Source: JAHDCJ01 sp039028895 (lineage in GTDB: Bacteria; Bacteroidota; Bacteroidia; Chitinophagales; Saprospiraceae). From it: 64,000 nucleotides of DNA. The notes below the pieces were generated by a model. The model did not search any database. It saw only the letters and a program-made list of their open reading frames with translations, and was not told the origin of the DNA. Both the position numbers and the translations under genes were made by a program. Positions 54,384 through 63,182 of this stretch are shown here, piece after piece (the first letter of the stretch is position 1; every line of letters starts with the position of its first letter). Location of the stretch: assembly GCA_039028895.1 (NCBI GenBank), contig JBCCHF010000029.1, forward strand, positions 1-64,000. The letters run 5' to 3'.

Positions 54384-57049
54384 TATTTCATCTTGCGCCA
54401 CATTTTCCAGGTTACCCTCAAGACAATCTTTTTAATCAGTTTTGGGCAATTCAACTGGCAAAGTTCTGCAATTTCAGATGGTTTGATATCATCGGAAAGT
54501 AGCAACTCATAGGGGATAGTCACCCCTTCCAGGTCATTCTCCACATCGATATTGCGAAGTCCAAAAGATCGGATTGTCAACTCTTCAATACCACCGCCTT
54601 TTACCTTTTTGTCGAGGATATAAGACATGGCACCTATGCTATCTTTATGAGAAACCTTGTCGACATGCATAGTATCCAGAATCGTTTCATGCAATGAGTG
54701 TTTGAGATCACGCGAAGCAGCTCCAATTACGATTGGCAAAATAAATCCACCACTCACAACAAGTTTATCCTCACCATATCTGGCATTATTAAAATGCAAA
54801 GGATGTGTGTTTTTGCAAAGTGTCGAATACAGTACACTTGCGCTTAGTCCAACTGGTCTGGTCAGACCGTGAAGAATAAGATCCTCTTCGGCAATTTCAT
54901 GTTGGAAATCCAGAAGTTCAGACCGCATGGTCACCGAATGATTAAGAATTGTGTCTTTCAATAAGGTATCGGGGAGCAACCTGAATAACTGCCGGTATTT
55001 TGGTTTATCATCAGATTGACGGCCCGGACGATCTTCTAAGCCCACAATATAAGGGAATAACGAGCTTCTGTGCATACTCATGATCGTATTATTGAACTGG
55101 TTGAGCAAGAGCACTCTAGACTTGACCACGCTGTATTTACCGCTTGAGGTATTTTTAATATCATCGACTATCATTACTGACTTCAATGTATCGCCAGGGT
55201 GTGCCGGTCGTTCATATTCTACGTCCTGAATGCCTAAATGATACAGACAGGATTCGGAATAACATTCGACGATCATGCATAATGCCAGATTCACCAAAGC
55301 CTGGTAAGGTAGTAACCGATCATCAAGTCCAAGACTTTTACAGTAAACACTACTTGTTTCTATCGGGTTAAAACTAGGGATCAGACTATGCCATGACATG
55401 ATCCATGACTCATCAATGGTTATTTCATACGGACTAACGATGATTTGGCCGATATAGGCATTTTCATAATCCAGTCCATAATTAAATTTCTGACCTTTTA
55501 TGCCTTTGACATAGTTAGGTTCGGGATGATATTCTCCTCGATCGAGTTCGTTTTTTATTTGTCGCAAAATAGGCGGTGCGATAAACTTACCGTCTTTTAA
55601 ATAACAGCCGCCCTTGTAGTTTTTTAATACGGTATTCAGAGAACTGCTATCAGTGGGGTCAATCCCAAAAATTCTGTTGATGTCTTCAATCTGATCAAAG
55701 TGAAGTGCTACTTTTCCATCAAGACCTATCTTTCGGCCTTCGATGCAGTCATCAATAAATTTGTCAAACTCTTTTACATTTTCGTATGGCGTATCAAAAA
55801 CTCTCAAACCGGCCGCTCTGGCTGCCAACAGATACCGAAAACGCACATAATGCAGGTTTTGAGAATCGCGAACCGAATGGGTGTCACCAAAAAGATCTGC
55901 ATGTCCGAGCAAAAGCGCGAGGTTGCGTTCGGAGGCCTTACCTATTGCTTCGGCATTAATCAGGCTTTCAGCGGTTTCAACAATGGGAAACAATTTGAAG
56001 GTATTATAGGGAAGGCCAAGACGGTTTTCCAGATCACCAATCAAACTTTCATATTCGAGAAGGTCGTCCTCATTATTGATCATTGGCGTAGCAAAACCTG
56101 TTATCTGATCAGTATATTCGACAAGCAGGTCTTTTTCAAGCTCTTTTCTGGATTCCAGATCATTAATTCTGACAAAGACATTTTTCCCTTTGAAAGTGCC
56201 TTTCCTCAAATGAGACTCCAGAAGTTCTCTTGCCAATTGTTTTTTATTGGCCGGACAACCGTCTTGTAGATCTATGGCTATCCAGTCAGCGTTAATAATT
56301 GCCGGTATTCGTTCATAAACAGAAGGTTTGAAACTCTGCAAGAAGATACAAGATCGGAATAAAGTAGTTTCTTTAGCAGCAGTTTGAATGCCTTCTTCTA
56401 CGATCATACCCAACCGACGAGCCTGCTCATAAACACGTGATTCATATACTCCATCACGCATTAGAGAACGCGAGGTCAGATCAACAATGGTAGTCGTGAT
56501 ATTTTCATATCGACCTCGGTTCAATTTAAACTTTGAGGTCCCTGTACCAGGTAAAAAGAAATCTGCCTGTTCTTTGAAGTCCGAATGTAGATCTTCCAGT
56601 TCGTACACATTACCTTCTCCTGCTTTATTTGCTGAGGAAATAATAATGAGATACCCTTCTTCGAAGGCCAGCCTGGCGAGCTTGTCCATTTCCTGATTAA
56701 GGTTCATAAAAACAGCAATGGTACCATCAGGCCTGATAAGATCGGGCAGATCACTGACATAAGAAGATTCAGGGTTACATTTTTCAATAAGCCCCACTGG
56801 CAGTGAGAATTTCTTTACCGAATGCCGAAATTCGGAAATGGTAATTTCATTAAAAATTTCGGGTGTACCGACAACTCCGGTCGGCTTGTTCCTGGGACGG
56901 TTTTTTAAAGTGTACAACTTATCCATCCCTTTTGGCGTCAGGCATAAAATGCCGTAGCCAAGGTCTGAGGGGAGGACGACAACTCCATCATTCAGAAGAA
57001 TCTTAAACAGATCCTTCGTCGAGGTTGCGGTCGAGGAAAGAATTTTCAT
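54380..57049 (-). CDS. Three-part fusion: YrdC/Sua5-like, CitE/HpcH aldolase-like, tandem MaoC-like hotdog
   Basis: This 889-residue protein joins three enzyme types. Residues 1-205 look like YrdC/Sua5 (VVLPSDLGYGILCL, LYTLKNRPRNKPTGVVG, IIISSANKAGEG, TTTIVDL), the carbamoyl-AMP-forming domain of tRNA t6A synthesis. Residues 228-465 look like the CitE/malyl-CoA lyase TIM-barrel (WIAIDLQDGCPANKKQLARELL, VFVRIND, LFPIVETAESLINAEAIGKA, LLLGHADLFGD). Residues 525-840 look like two hotdog domains of the MaoC/mesaconyl-CoA hydratase type (ETSSVY..., HPGDTLKS, then CKNTHPLHFNNARYGE and VSGGFILPIVIG). I see intact family motifs in each part. I infer a carboxylic acid-CoA or acyl-transfer role, and the YrdC part may serve a non-tRNA carbamoylation. 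A frameshift or assembly join is unlikely, since the frame is open throughout. Confidence 0.75.
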   Translation of the reverse strand: MKILSSTATSTKDLFKILLNDGVVVLPSDLGYGILCLTPKGMDKLYTLKNRPRNKPTGVVGTPEIFNEITISEFRHSVKKFSLPVGLIEKCNPESSYVSDLPDLIRPDGTIAVFMNLNQEMDKLARLAFEEGYLIIISSANKAGEGNVYELEDLHSDFKEQADFFLPGTGTSKFKLNRGRYENITTTIVDLTSRSLMRDGVYESRVYEQARRLGMIVEEGIQTAAKETTLFRSCIFLQSFKPSVYERIPAIINADWIAIDLQDGCPANKKQLARELLESHLRKGTFKGKNVFVRINDLESRKELEKDLLVEYTDQITGFATPMINNEDDLLEYESLIGDLENRLGLPYNTFKLFPIVETAESLINAEAIGKASERNLALLLGHADLFGDTHSVRDSQNLHYVRFRYLLAARAAGLRVFDTPYENVKEFDKFIDDCIEGRKIGLDGKVALHFDQIEDINRIFGIDPTDSSSLNTVLKNYKGGCYLKDGKFIAPPILRQIKNELDRGEYHPEPNYVKGIKGQKFNYGLDYENAYIGQIIVSPYEITIDESWIMSWHSLIPSFNPIETSSVYCKSLGLDDRLLPYQALVNLALCMIVECYSESCLYHLGIQDVEYERPAHPGDTLKSVMIVDDIKNTSSGKYSVVKSRVLLLNQFNNTIMSMHRSSLFPYIVGLEDRPGRQSDDKPKYRQLFRLLPDTLLKDTILNHSVTMRSELLDFQHEIAEEDLILHGLTRPVGLSASVLYSTLCKNTHPLHFNNARYGEDKLVVSGGFILPIVIGAASRDLKHSLHETILDTMHVDKVSHKDSIGAMSYILDKKVKGGGIEELTIRSFGLRNIDVENDLEGVTIPYELLLSDDIKPSEIAELCQLNCPKLIKKIVLRVTWKMWRKMKY

Positions 57050-57486
57050 AAGTAGGGCTAAATTTGAGGGGTTTTGGCGTGTGGATTTCTCAAATTCCGG
57101 AACCTGTCACATCCTTGGGTTATGCAATAAAATTTTTCGAACCAAATATATCTCGAAAAACTATAATATAGAGACTTAATATCTTTTTTCCCAAAGGAAT
57201 TTCAAAAAAATAAAAAAAAACGCACGTCACATTTCATTCAAAAAATGATATTATTATATCAATGGATTCATTTTGAGTTCTATTCATTCATTATCACATA
57301 TAGCTTAATTTCGGCGATCTAAGCGGCTAATTTACAGGCTGTTTAGCTTATCTTCCTGGTAAAGACAACCATTACAAATACTATACCTTTAACATGATTT
57401 CTAAAACATGTAGTGGCACTAATTTTCAATAATGAAGTGAACAAAGAGTTACTAAAGTAAACCCGTCCTTATGAGTTTGACAATAA
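57050..57486. other. A+T-rich intergenic region without recognised features
   Basis: These 437 bases hold the promoter of the fusion gene at the left and the 3' side of the oxidoreductase gene at the right. Long A-tracts near 57205-57230 and a repeat of TTCATTC near 57235-57295 are visible. I see no gene, RNA or strong hairpin. Confidence 0.6.
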
Positions 57487-58464
57487 CTACTTCAGTGACA
57501 GGGCTATTTTGCCTTTGACTTTACGATTGGAAATTTCAAACAAGGCTAAAGGGGCATCTTTTAGACTGAATGTTTTATGAACATGGGGTTTTAACTTACC
57601 AGCCTCATACATCTCAAGAAGTCGCGTGACATTTTTTCGGTTTTCATCGGGATGGCGACGGGCAAAAGTACTCCAAAACACACCGATTATAGCGTTGCCT
57701 TTTAGTAATGGCAGGTTGAGTGGAATTTTGGCAATCAATCCGGCGGTGAACCCAAGAACCATAAAACGCCCCTTCCAAGCTGTAGCTCTTAGCGCAGGCT
57801 CAGAATAATCACTTCCGACAGGGTCACACATGATATCAACGCCTTTGCCATCAGTTAAGGTTTTTAAAGTCTTCTTTAGGTCCACTTCTCGGTAATTAAG
57901 CAGTTCATCTGCTCCATTAGCTTTACAATAATCCAGTTTTTCCTGGGTAGATGCGCATGCGATTACCCTTGCTCCAAGCGCTTTGGCCACTTGGATTACT
58001 GCTGTGCCTACGCCGCCTGCCGCACCTAAAACCGCGACAGTCTCCCCTGCTTTACAATTTGCTTTATCGATCAGGCAATGAATGGCTGTACCGTAAGTAG
58101 CCAGGAAAACAGAAGCGGTCAGGTAGTCCATTGTATCAGGCATCTTAAAAGTATTATTCGCCCTAGCTACGACCTGTTCTCTGTAGCCGCCCCAAACTGT
58201 CCCGGCAAATACCCTGTCTCCAATTTCAAAGCCTTTTACTCCTGGTCCGATGGCTTTTATTGTCCCAGAAATTTCACCCCCTGGCGAAAAAGGCAAAGTA
58301 GGTTTATACTGATCTCTTCCCAGGATGACTAAGGTGTCTGGAAAATTCACACCGGCATAATACACGTCAATCAGCACCTGGCCTTCACCTGGTTTTTCTG
58401 GCGGGATGTCAGCGTATTCAAGAGATTCGGGAGGACCGTATTGGCGGCAGAGGATGGCTTTCAT
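57487..58464 (-). CDS. Zinc-independent MDR-family NADPH:quinone oxidoreductase
   Basis: This 325-residue protein has a GroES-like N-terminal domain (GEGQVLIDVYYAGVNFPDTLVILG) and a Rossmann domain with GAAGGVGTAVIQVAKALGARVIACAST, the quinone oxidoreductase (QOR) signature. The zinc ligands of alcohol dehydrogenases are lacking. Substrates in this family are quinones or enones, or acryloyl/crotonyl-CoA-like compounds. It is next to the CoA-related fusion gene but separated by 437 bases, so a shared pathway is only a possibility. Confidence 0.9.
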   Translation of the reverse strand: MKAILCRQYGPPESLEYADIPPEKPGEGQVLIDVYYAGVNFPDTLVILGRDQYKPTLPFSPGGEISGTIKAIGPGVKGFEIGDRVFAGTVWGGYREQVVARANNTFKMPDTMDYLTASVFLATYGTAIHCLIDKANCKAGETVAVLGAAGGVGTAVIQVAKALGARVIACASTQEKLDYCKANGADELLNYREVDLKKTLKTLTDGKGVDIMCDPVGSDYSEPALRATAWKGRFMVLGFTAGLIAKIPLNLPLLKGNAIIGVFWSTFARRHPDENRKNVTRLLEMYEAGKLKPHVHKTFSLKDAPLALFEISNRKVKGKIALSLK

Positions 58465-58733
58465 TGGTTTGAAGTTATTTTAAATCACGAAGTATCACGA
58501 TTTTTAACCGCAAAACTTAAACTGTAAAAGTGGGCAATAAACTAAAGAGGTGCTAAACATCCTTTTACATGCTGCGGTTTTCAATTTTAAGTATTGTATT
58601 TCGTGAGTTGGTATCAACTTGCATTACGTTGTCTTACGAAGGTAGCAGATATCCTGATTTGAAAATGATTAGGTGCGGAATTTTTCTTGTATATGCAGTG
58701 TTGAAATACTAATTTTGCCTTCTACTCAAAAAT

Positions 58734-58808
58734 GGCCCCGTAGTTCAAGGGATAGAATAGAAGTTTCCTAAACTTTAGATCCAGGTTCGAGTCCTGGCGG
58801 GGCTACCA
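58734..58808 (+). tRNA. tRNA-Arg (anticodon CCU)
   Basis: The cloverleaf is complete: acceptor GGCCCCG pairs with CGGGGCT (one G-T pair), the D stem is GTTC/GAAT, the anticodon stem GAAGT/ACTTT encloses TTCCTAA with anticodon CCT, and the T stem CCAGG/CCTGG has loop TTCGAGT. CCA is encoded at 58806-58808. It reads AGG codons. The defence operon follows on its 3' side. Confidence 0.93.
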
Positions 58809-58819
58809 CACACAATTTT

Positions 58820-58854
58820 AAAACCCTGTAAGTTAAGTACTTATGGGGGTTTTT
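58820..58854. terminator. Bidirectional terminator between tRNA-Arg and defence operon
   Basis: AAAACCC at 58820-58826 pairs with GGGTTTT at 58847-58853; inner AAGT and ACTT extend the hairpin. A T-run follows on the plus strand and A-tract on its other side makes it usable on the minus strand, where it would end the defence transcript 100 bases after its last stop. Confidence 0.6.
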
Positions 58855-58954
58855 ATTTTGAAGGGGATGGATTAGGGGATGGTTCTATTTATTTTAGACA
58901 TGAAGGCTTCCGGATTCCTCTTGTTTTTTGTGGGTAGGTTAAAATCGCACATTT

Positions 58955-59992
58955 TTATTCATATACTTGTAAAAACGCCTCATCTAATTTTATCGCATTT
59001 AAAATTGCAACTTTTAAAAATTTCTCATCCGCAAAATAATCTATCTGGTAATCTTTAAGGAACCAATTCAAAGTTTTGTCTATAGTCCAGGTAGTATCCT
59101 TATCTACAAAACCTTCATGCCTTCGTTTTATCTTTCTCAGAAATCGTGGAGTAAATTTCTTAATTCGATCTTTATATCTATCACTAACTGCGAATAACCA
59201 ATCCCAGGTTTCAATTCTAGCAGTATCACCATCAAATTTGATTTCCAAATCTGCAAATGTCAGCTTCTTTGTCGCAAGGTCAATGTCCAATGTTAAGTCG
59301 GAATTAATTTCTAAACTATGTTTTCCTTTTGAAAAGGGATAAAATGCTTGTCGATCATTTTCAATAGGATCCTTTGCCTTTTTTCGATCAGAATTACATT
59401 TATAACATAATGGAACCAAGTTTTGGAAATTGATACTGGCAAACGGATATTCTGATTTTGGTAAGTAATGATCATAAGCTTCTCTACAGATACTTTCTGG
59501 TCCTTCAAAAGGAATATATCCACAACAAGGGCAATAATCAAACTCATTTTCTTCGATTAATTCTCCATAGTAATCCATTTTATCTCCAGCAACTTTTCCT
59601 TTATCCAATAATGTTTCATAACACCAAACCAATAGTGGTTTAATCTCTTTTTCGATGACTTCGGGTAAGTCTTTCAAATATACAGGAGCCTCGCCATCAC
59701 ATAATTTCTCTATTTGGTTGTTGGTGTCAAAAGCATCACTTATTGCTTTTTTATCATCTGCTGATAAGCCTTTAAAAATTTCATAAATTCGTTCGACCTC
59801 ATCCTTTAGCGTCTTCTTCACTTTGGGAGTTGATTTATAGGAATACTTATATATATATTTGAAATCGTCTTCCAGTTTATCATCACAAGCATCATCAGAT
59901 GCTTTACACCAAACTTCTTTTACCACATGTGTAAATAGTTTGTGCAGTGTAAAAATCTCGTGATCTATGGGTTTGTATAGTCTAAGCATCAA
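58955..59992 (-). CDS. ptuB: HNH endonuclease, PtuB-like partner of the ATPase
   Basis: This 345-residue protein has a zinc-bound HNH nuclease core at about 150-205: CPCC (Cys154, Cys157), DH (Asp174-His175), Asn191 and CYKCN (Cys196, Cys199, Asn200). A helical N-terminal domain (1-145) and a C-terminal domain flank it. In Septu defence systems an AAA-type ATPase (PtuA) precedes an HNH nuclease (PtuB), as here. Its start overlaps the ATPase stop by four bases. It is the last gene of the operon. The Septu label is by gene order and motifs only; the length exceeds that of some PtuB proteins. Confidence 0.75.
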   Translation of the reverse strand: MMLRLYKPIDHEIFTLHKLFTHVVKEVWCKASDDACDDKLEDDFKYIYKYSYKSTPKVKKTLKDEVERIYEIFKGLSADDKKAISDAFDTNNQIEKLCDGEAPVYLKDLPEVIEKEIKPLLVWCYETLLDKGKVAGDKMDYYGELIEENEFDYCPCCGYIPFEGPESICREAYDHYLPKSEYPFASINFQNLVPLCYKCNSDRKKAKDPIENDRQAFYPFSKGKHSLEINSDLTLDIDLATKKLTFADLEIKFDGDTARIETWDWLFAVSDRYKDRIKKFTPRFLRKIKRRHEGFVDKDTTWTIDKTLNWFLKDYQIDYFADEKFLKVAILNAIKLDEAFLQVYE

Positions 59993-61731
59993 TCATCAAA
60001 TTTAAGTCTATTCAATTTTGCAAGGACTAAATCCTTTTCTATAGACTCGCCAAGAAGTTTATTTAATCTTTTTTTCAGTTGGTCAACATCTGCCTTTGAT
60101 TTTAAGCTATCAAAGGAAATATCGAGAAGTTCTTTATTAGACCAATCCCCTATGGTTTGATCGTAGTCAAAGAGTTCATCCAATATGATTTCAACTGAAG
60201 TTCCATAAGTATTAAATTCTAGTTCTCTAGCATTCTTTGCTTCTACCTTTTGAGTATCCTGGTTTCTTTTGAAGAAAATTACATTACTTGGCATACAATC
60301 AGAAATAATAAAAGGGGAATGAGAGGTGAGAATGACATCCTTGAGTAAATGAACATTAAAATCTTCATTAGCTGAATTCTTAGGAGATCCGGAAGTAATA
60401 CTATCATTCAATATTTTGACGAATTTTGCCCTCCAAGCGGGATTGAAATGCGTTTCAGGTTCATCAAGCAACAATAAGCTTCTCCTGGCTTTGAGCATTA
60501 AACAAATGCCTATGGTATGTAAAAACTGGTGCTCGCCATCTGAAAATTCTCTAAGTAATGATGATCTTGGTTCGGTTTTACCCTGGTCTAATTTTGATAT
60601 TTTAAAATGTTGAAAATAGAAAACGGAATTCAAAGCTGCCGGAATTGGCAGTTTGTTTTTGGTATAGAAACCTTTTGAATCATATACGTCCTCTTTTAAT
60701 GATTCAGGAATAATATTTCCATTTAACTCATAAAGCACTTGAATAAATCGAAACAATTCAAAAGGTGTGTTGAAGTGTTGTTTGAAAGCAGTTTTTGTAG
60801 CATCGTTAACAAAGAAATCTAGACGAGTAACTGAATGTAACTTCCCTCCTTGGCCTAATATGTCAACTTCTTGAACATACCAACTTGTGGCACATTTCTT
60901 TAGTTTATCCAGCATTTTGTCTACATGCAATAAAATGGGATGCTCCATTAAGTCTACATCTTGATTATATCGTAGATTATTTAAATGTATGGTAAAACTT
61001 TCCAAAGAAACAACTCCGAGTTCTTCCCTTAATGGTTTTAAAGTAGTTTCACTTTCAAAAAGTAATACCGAAAGTAAAACCGCCTGGCTCATGCCTTCAT
61101 CAATATATACTAGACTTGTTTCCGGTTCCTCATACAAAATAGAGTTGAGATAGTCCTCGCGATATTTATCGTAATTGATCAGTCTATTTTTCATAAACGG
61201 TAAACTCAAAATTTCATTTTCACCTGACGAATATCCTATCACTAAATCTGGAAGATAATTTTTTCCTTCAGCCGCTACTTCATTATTTTCCGAAGCAATA
61301 AATGCGTTAATCACTTCTTTTCTTTCTATTGTGTTATCAAAAGGATAAGATTGGATGTACATCTTTGGAAGTTGATCCTTTTCTTTTTCTATAGTCACTT
61401 TATCAAAGTACTTGAAAGTATAAGGATTAGAATTATCCTGCCCAATCAAATATTCTAAGGTATAGGCACTTGGGTTGCTTTCTGTTCTTTTGAAATACTT
61501 CTCAAAACTTCGAGGACGAAACTTTGCCACACAAAATTCCAAATGATAAAATATAGCTCCCAATGCTTCCAACACATTTGACTTCCCACTTCCATTCAGT
61601 CCCGCAAAACAAAAGGGCTGAAAGCTTTCCATGGCTTTTATCCCTTTATCCGTTAACTGATGGAACTGTACTTCAAAGTCTGCATGCAAACTCCTAAACT
61701 CATCTTTGATATGTAGCCTTAAGAGCTTCAT
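59989..61731 (-). CDS. ptuA: AAA/ABC-type ATPase, PtuA-like, coupled to type I R-M genes
   Basis: This 580-residue protein has a Walker A motif at 44-51 (GLNGSGKS), an ABC-like signature near 395 (LREFSDGEHQFLHTIG), Walker B with Asp423-Glu424 (LLLLDEPETHF) and a H-loop in ILTSHSPFIISD. The region between is a long insert, about 60-385, not a regular coiled coil. Fold class is the RecF/SMC/OLD-like ATPase group. The next gene encodes an HNH nuclease, which is the PtuA/PtuB pairing of Septu; similar ATPases are found annotated as restriction-system-associated. It overlaps hsdS by four bases and the HNH gene by four bases. No TOPRIM domain is present, so OLD and PARIS are excluded. Confidence 0.8.
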   Translation of the reverse strand: MKLLRLHIKDEFRSLHADFEVQFHQLTDKGIKAMESFQPFCFAGLNGSGKSNVLEALGAIFYHLEFCVAKFRPRSFEKYFKRTESNPSAYTLEYLIGQDNSNPYTFKYFDKVTIEKEKDQLPKMYIQSYPFDNTIERKEVINAFIASENNEVAAEGKNYLPDLVIGYSSGENEILSLPFMKNRLINYDKYREDYLNSILYEEPETSLVYIDEGMSQAVLLSVLLFESETTLKPLREELGVVSLESFTIHLNNLRYNQDVDLMEHPILLHVDKMLDKLKKCATSWYVQEVDILGQGGKLHSVTRLDFFVNDATKTAFKQHFNTPFELFRFIQVLYELNGNIIPESLKEDVYDSKGFYTKNKLPIPAALNSVFYFQHFKISKLDQGKTEPRSSLLREFSDGEHQFLHTIGICLMLKARRSLLLLDEPETHFNPAWRAKFVKILNDSITSGSPKNSANEDFNVHLLKDVILTSHSPFIISDCMPSNVIFFKRNQDTQKVEAKNARELEFNTYGTSVEIILDELFDYDQTIGDWSNKELLDISFDSLKSKADVDQLKKRLNKLLGESIEKDLVLAKLNRLKFDD

Positions 61732-63182
61732 ACTATTTCAAGGTTTACATTCTGTGAATCCTCCTGATAGGTTTGTGTAAGTTTGCCTTCTCGCAATAAT
61801 TGAAAAGCAGCATGTTTAGCTTTCTTATATTGTTCCATATCTTCAAAGTCCTGCTCACTGAGCTTTTCTATGAGTTGCCTTAGATAAACAAATGTGATAT
61901 CTCTGAGATCATTAGTGTCGGCTTCAACATCAATGGCATCTAATAAGGTATTTAGTGCCGTTTCATCTTTGAAATTGAGTTGACCGTTGAAGGCTCTTTG
62001 GAGGATTGAATTGAAGAGGTTTTGAAGTTGTTCTTTACTTGCCTTTAATTTCTTTTTCTTATTATATACTTCTATGGCAATATTTTGAAAACTTTCTTGT
62101 AGACTTAGACTTGGTAAAATTATTTTTAGAGAATTGAGTTTAGATTTTGAAATATTTGGCATAGACCCCGCAGCTCCAGATCTTAAGCCTTGAATTACAA
62201 GTTTGAAATTTTGGTCATTAAATAAATATAAAAGGTAAAGAGGTTTAAGAACATCTTCCTTGTAAATCAGTTTAAAGATTGTGTCTGGAAGTAATAGCTT
62301 TTCATAATGCTCATAAAGATAAACCGTTGCCCCAACAAATTGAGTTGAATTTTTTCTCGAAAACAATACATCTCCTTTATTAGCAGTCACTTCTTTTTTA
62401 ATTGCTAAACCGTCAGGAAGTTCTTTGTTTTCATTTGGGTTAAATTTTCTTCTAGAAACTGCACCTTGTTTCAAAACTGCCCATTTATCTTTTGATGTTC
62501 TAGGATGATCCTTGCATACAGGGCTCCATCCAGAATCAATTTTCTTTATAGTATTTTTAAAGGTTTCTTGCTCCCACCCCTTATGATTCAAAACCGGATC
62601 CCCAAACATCTCCAAAAACTGCGCTCGCAACAACTCATCCAACAACTGAATACTTTCTTCTCTTTTTTGCAATAGTTGGCTTGCTTTGTCGAGGACGGCC
62701 ACTATTTTGTTTTGAGTTTGGAGGTCTGGAAGAGGTATCTCAACTTTATCTACAAATTTTCTTGTAATCCCACCAATGGCAGCTCCTCTAAAATCTTTTT
62801 GAATTTCCATTTGCCCATTAGGCCCAAATAGATAATAAAAAACGTATTTTGAAACTACAATTTCTTCATTAACAACTATTCTAAATACATGCTCATTTAT
62901 TGCGGCCTCTTTGTAAGGGAAATTATCAGGTGATACAAAACTAGTCTTCCCAGTAGTAGCTCCATCCTTGACAATTAAAATATCCCCGTTTTCAATTTTT
63001 CCTTTCTTTAGTTTATTATAAAATGGTTTCGGGATGAATACTGCTTTTGAGAACTTGAATCCACCAGTAGGAGAAATTTGTCCTCCTCCTATGCTTACTA
63101 CACCGGATCCATGACTTCCACCTTTCGGACGAGAACCTGACTCAAGTGTTTTAATTATTTTTGATAGCTTAGTTTTCTTCAT
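61728..63182 (-). CDS. hsdS: Type I restriction-modification specificity subunit HsdS
   Basis: This 484-residue protein has two target recognition domains of about 160-180 residues: the first begins KLSKIIKTLESGSRP and ends near PLPDLQTQNKIVAVLDKASQLLQKR, the second begins KNTIKKIDSGWSPV and ends near LPSLSLQESFQNIAIE. Each is followed by a conserved helix (IQLLDELLRAQFLEMFGDP; KEQLQNLFNSILQRAFNGQL). An extra tail of about 75 residues follows (FKDETALNTLLDAID...LEIV), longer than in most HsdS proteins. It determines the DNA sequence recognised. It overlaps hsdM and the ATPase gene by four bases each. Confidence 0.92.
   Translation of the reverse strand: MKKTKLSKIIKTLESGSRPKGGSHGSGVVSIGGGQISPTGGFKFSKAVFIPKPFYNKLKKGKIENGDILIVKDGATTGKTSFVSPDNFPYKEAAINEHVFRIVVNEEIVVSKYVFYYLFGPNGQMEIQKDFRGAAIGGITRKFVDKVEIPLPDLQTQNKIVAVLDKASQLLQKREESIQLLDELLRAQFLEMFGDPVLNHKGWEQETFKNTIKKIDSGWSPVCKDHPRTSKDKWAVLKQGAVSRRKFNPNENKELPDGLAIKKEVTANKGDVLFSRKNSTQFVGATVYLYEHYEKLLLPDTIFKLIYKEDVLKPLYLLYLFNDQNFKLVIQGLRSGAAGSMPNISKSKLNSLKIILPSLSLQESFQNIAIEVYNKKKKLKASKEQLQNLFNSILQRAFNGQLNFKDETALNTLLDAIDVEADTNDLRDITFVYLRQLIEKLSEQDFEDMEQYKKAKHAAFQLLREGKLTQTYQEDSQNVNLEIV

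Noticed and set aside
55700..56269. 189-codon open frame on the plus strand
   Set aside because: It is antisense to the YrdC-CitE-MaoC fusion and shows no start context or motif.
59989..61731. ATPase as OLD nuclease or PARIS AriA
   Set aside because: No TOPRIM domain in the protein or the neighbouring gene; the partner is an HNH nuclease.
58955..61731. Retron-associated PtuA/PtuB
   Set aside because: No reverse transcriptase gene or msr/msd-like structure is present near the pair in the window.
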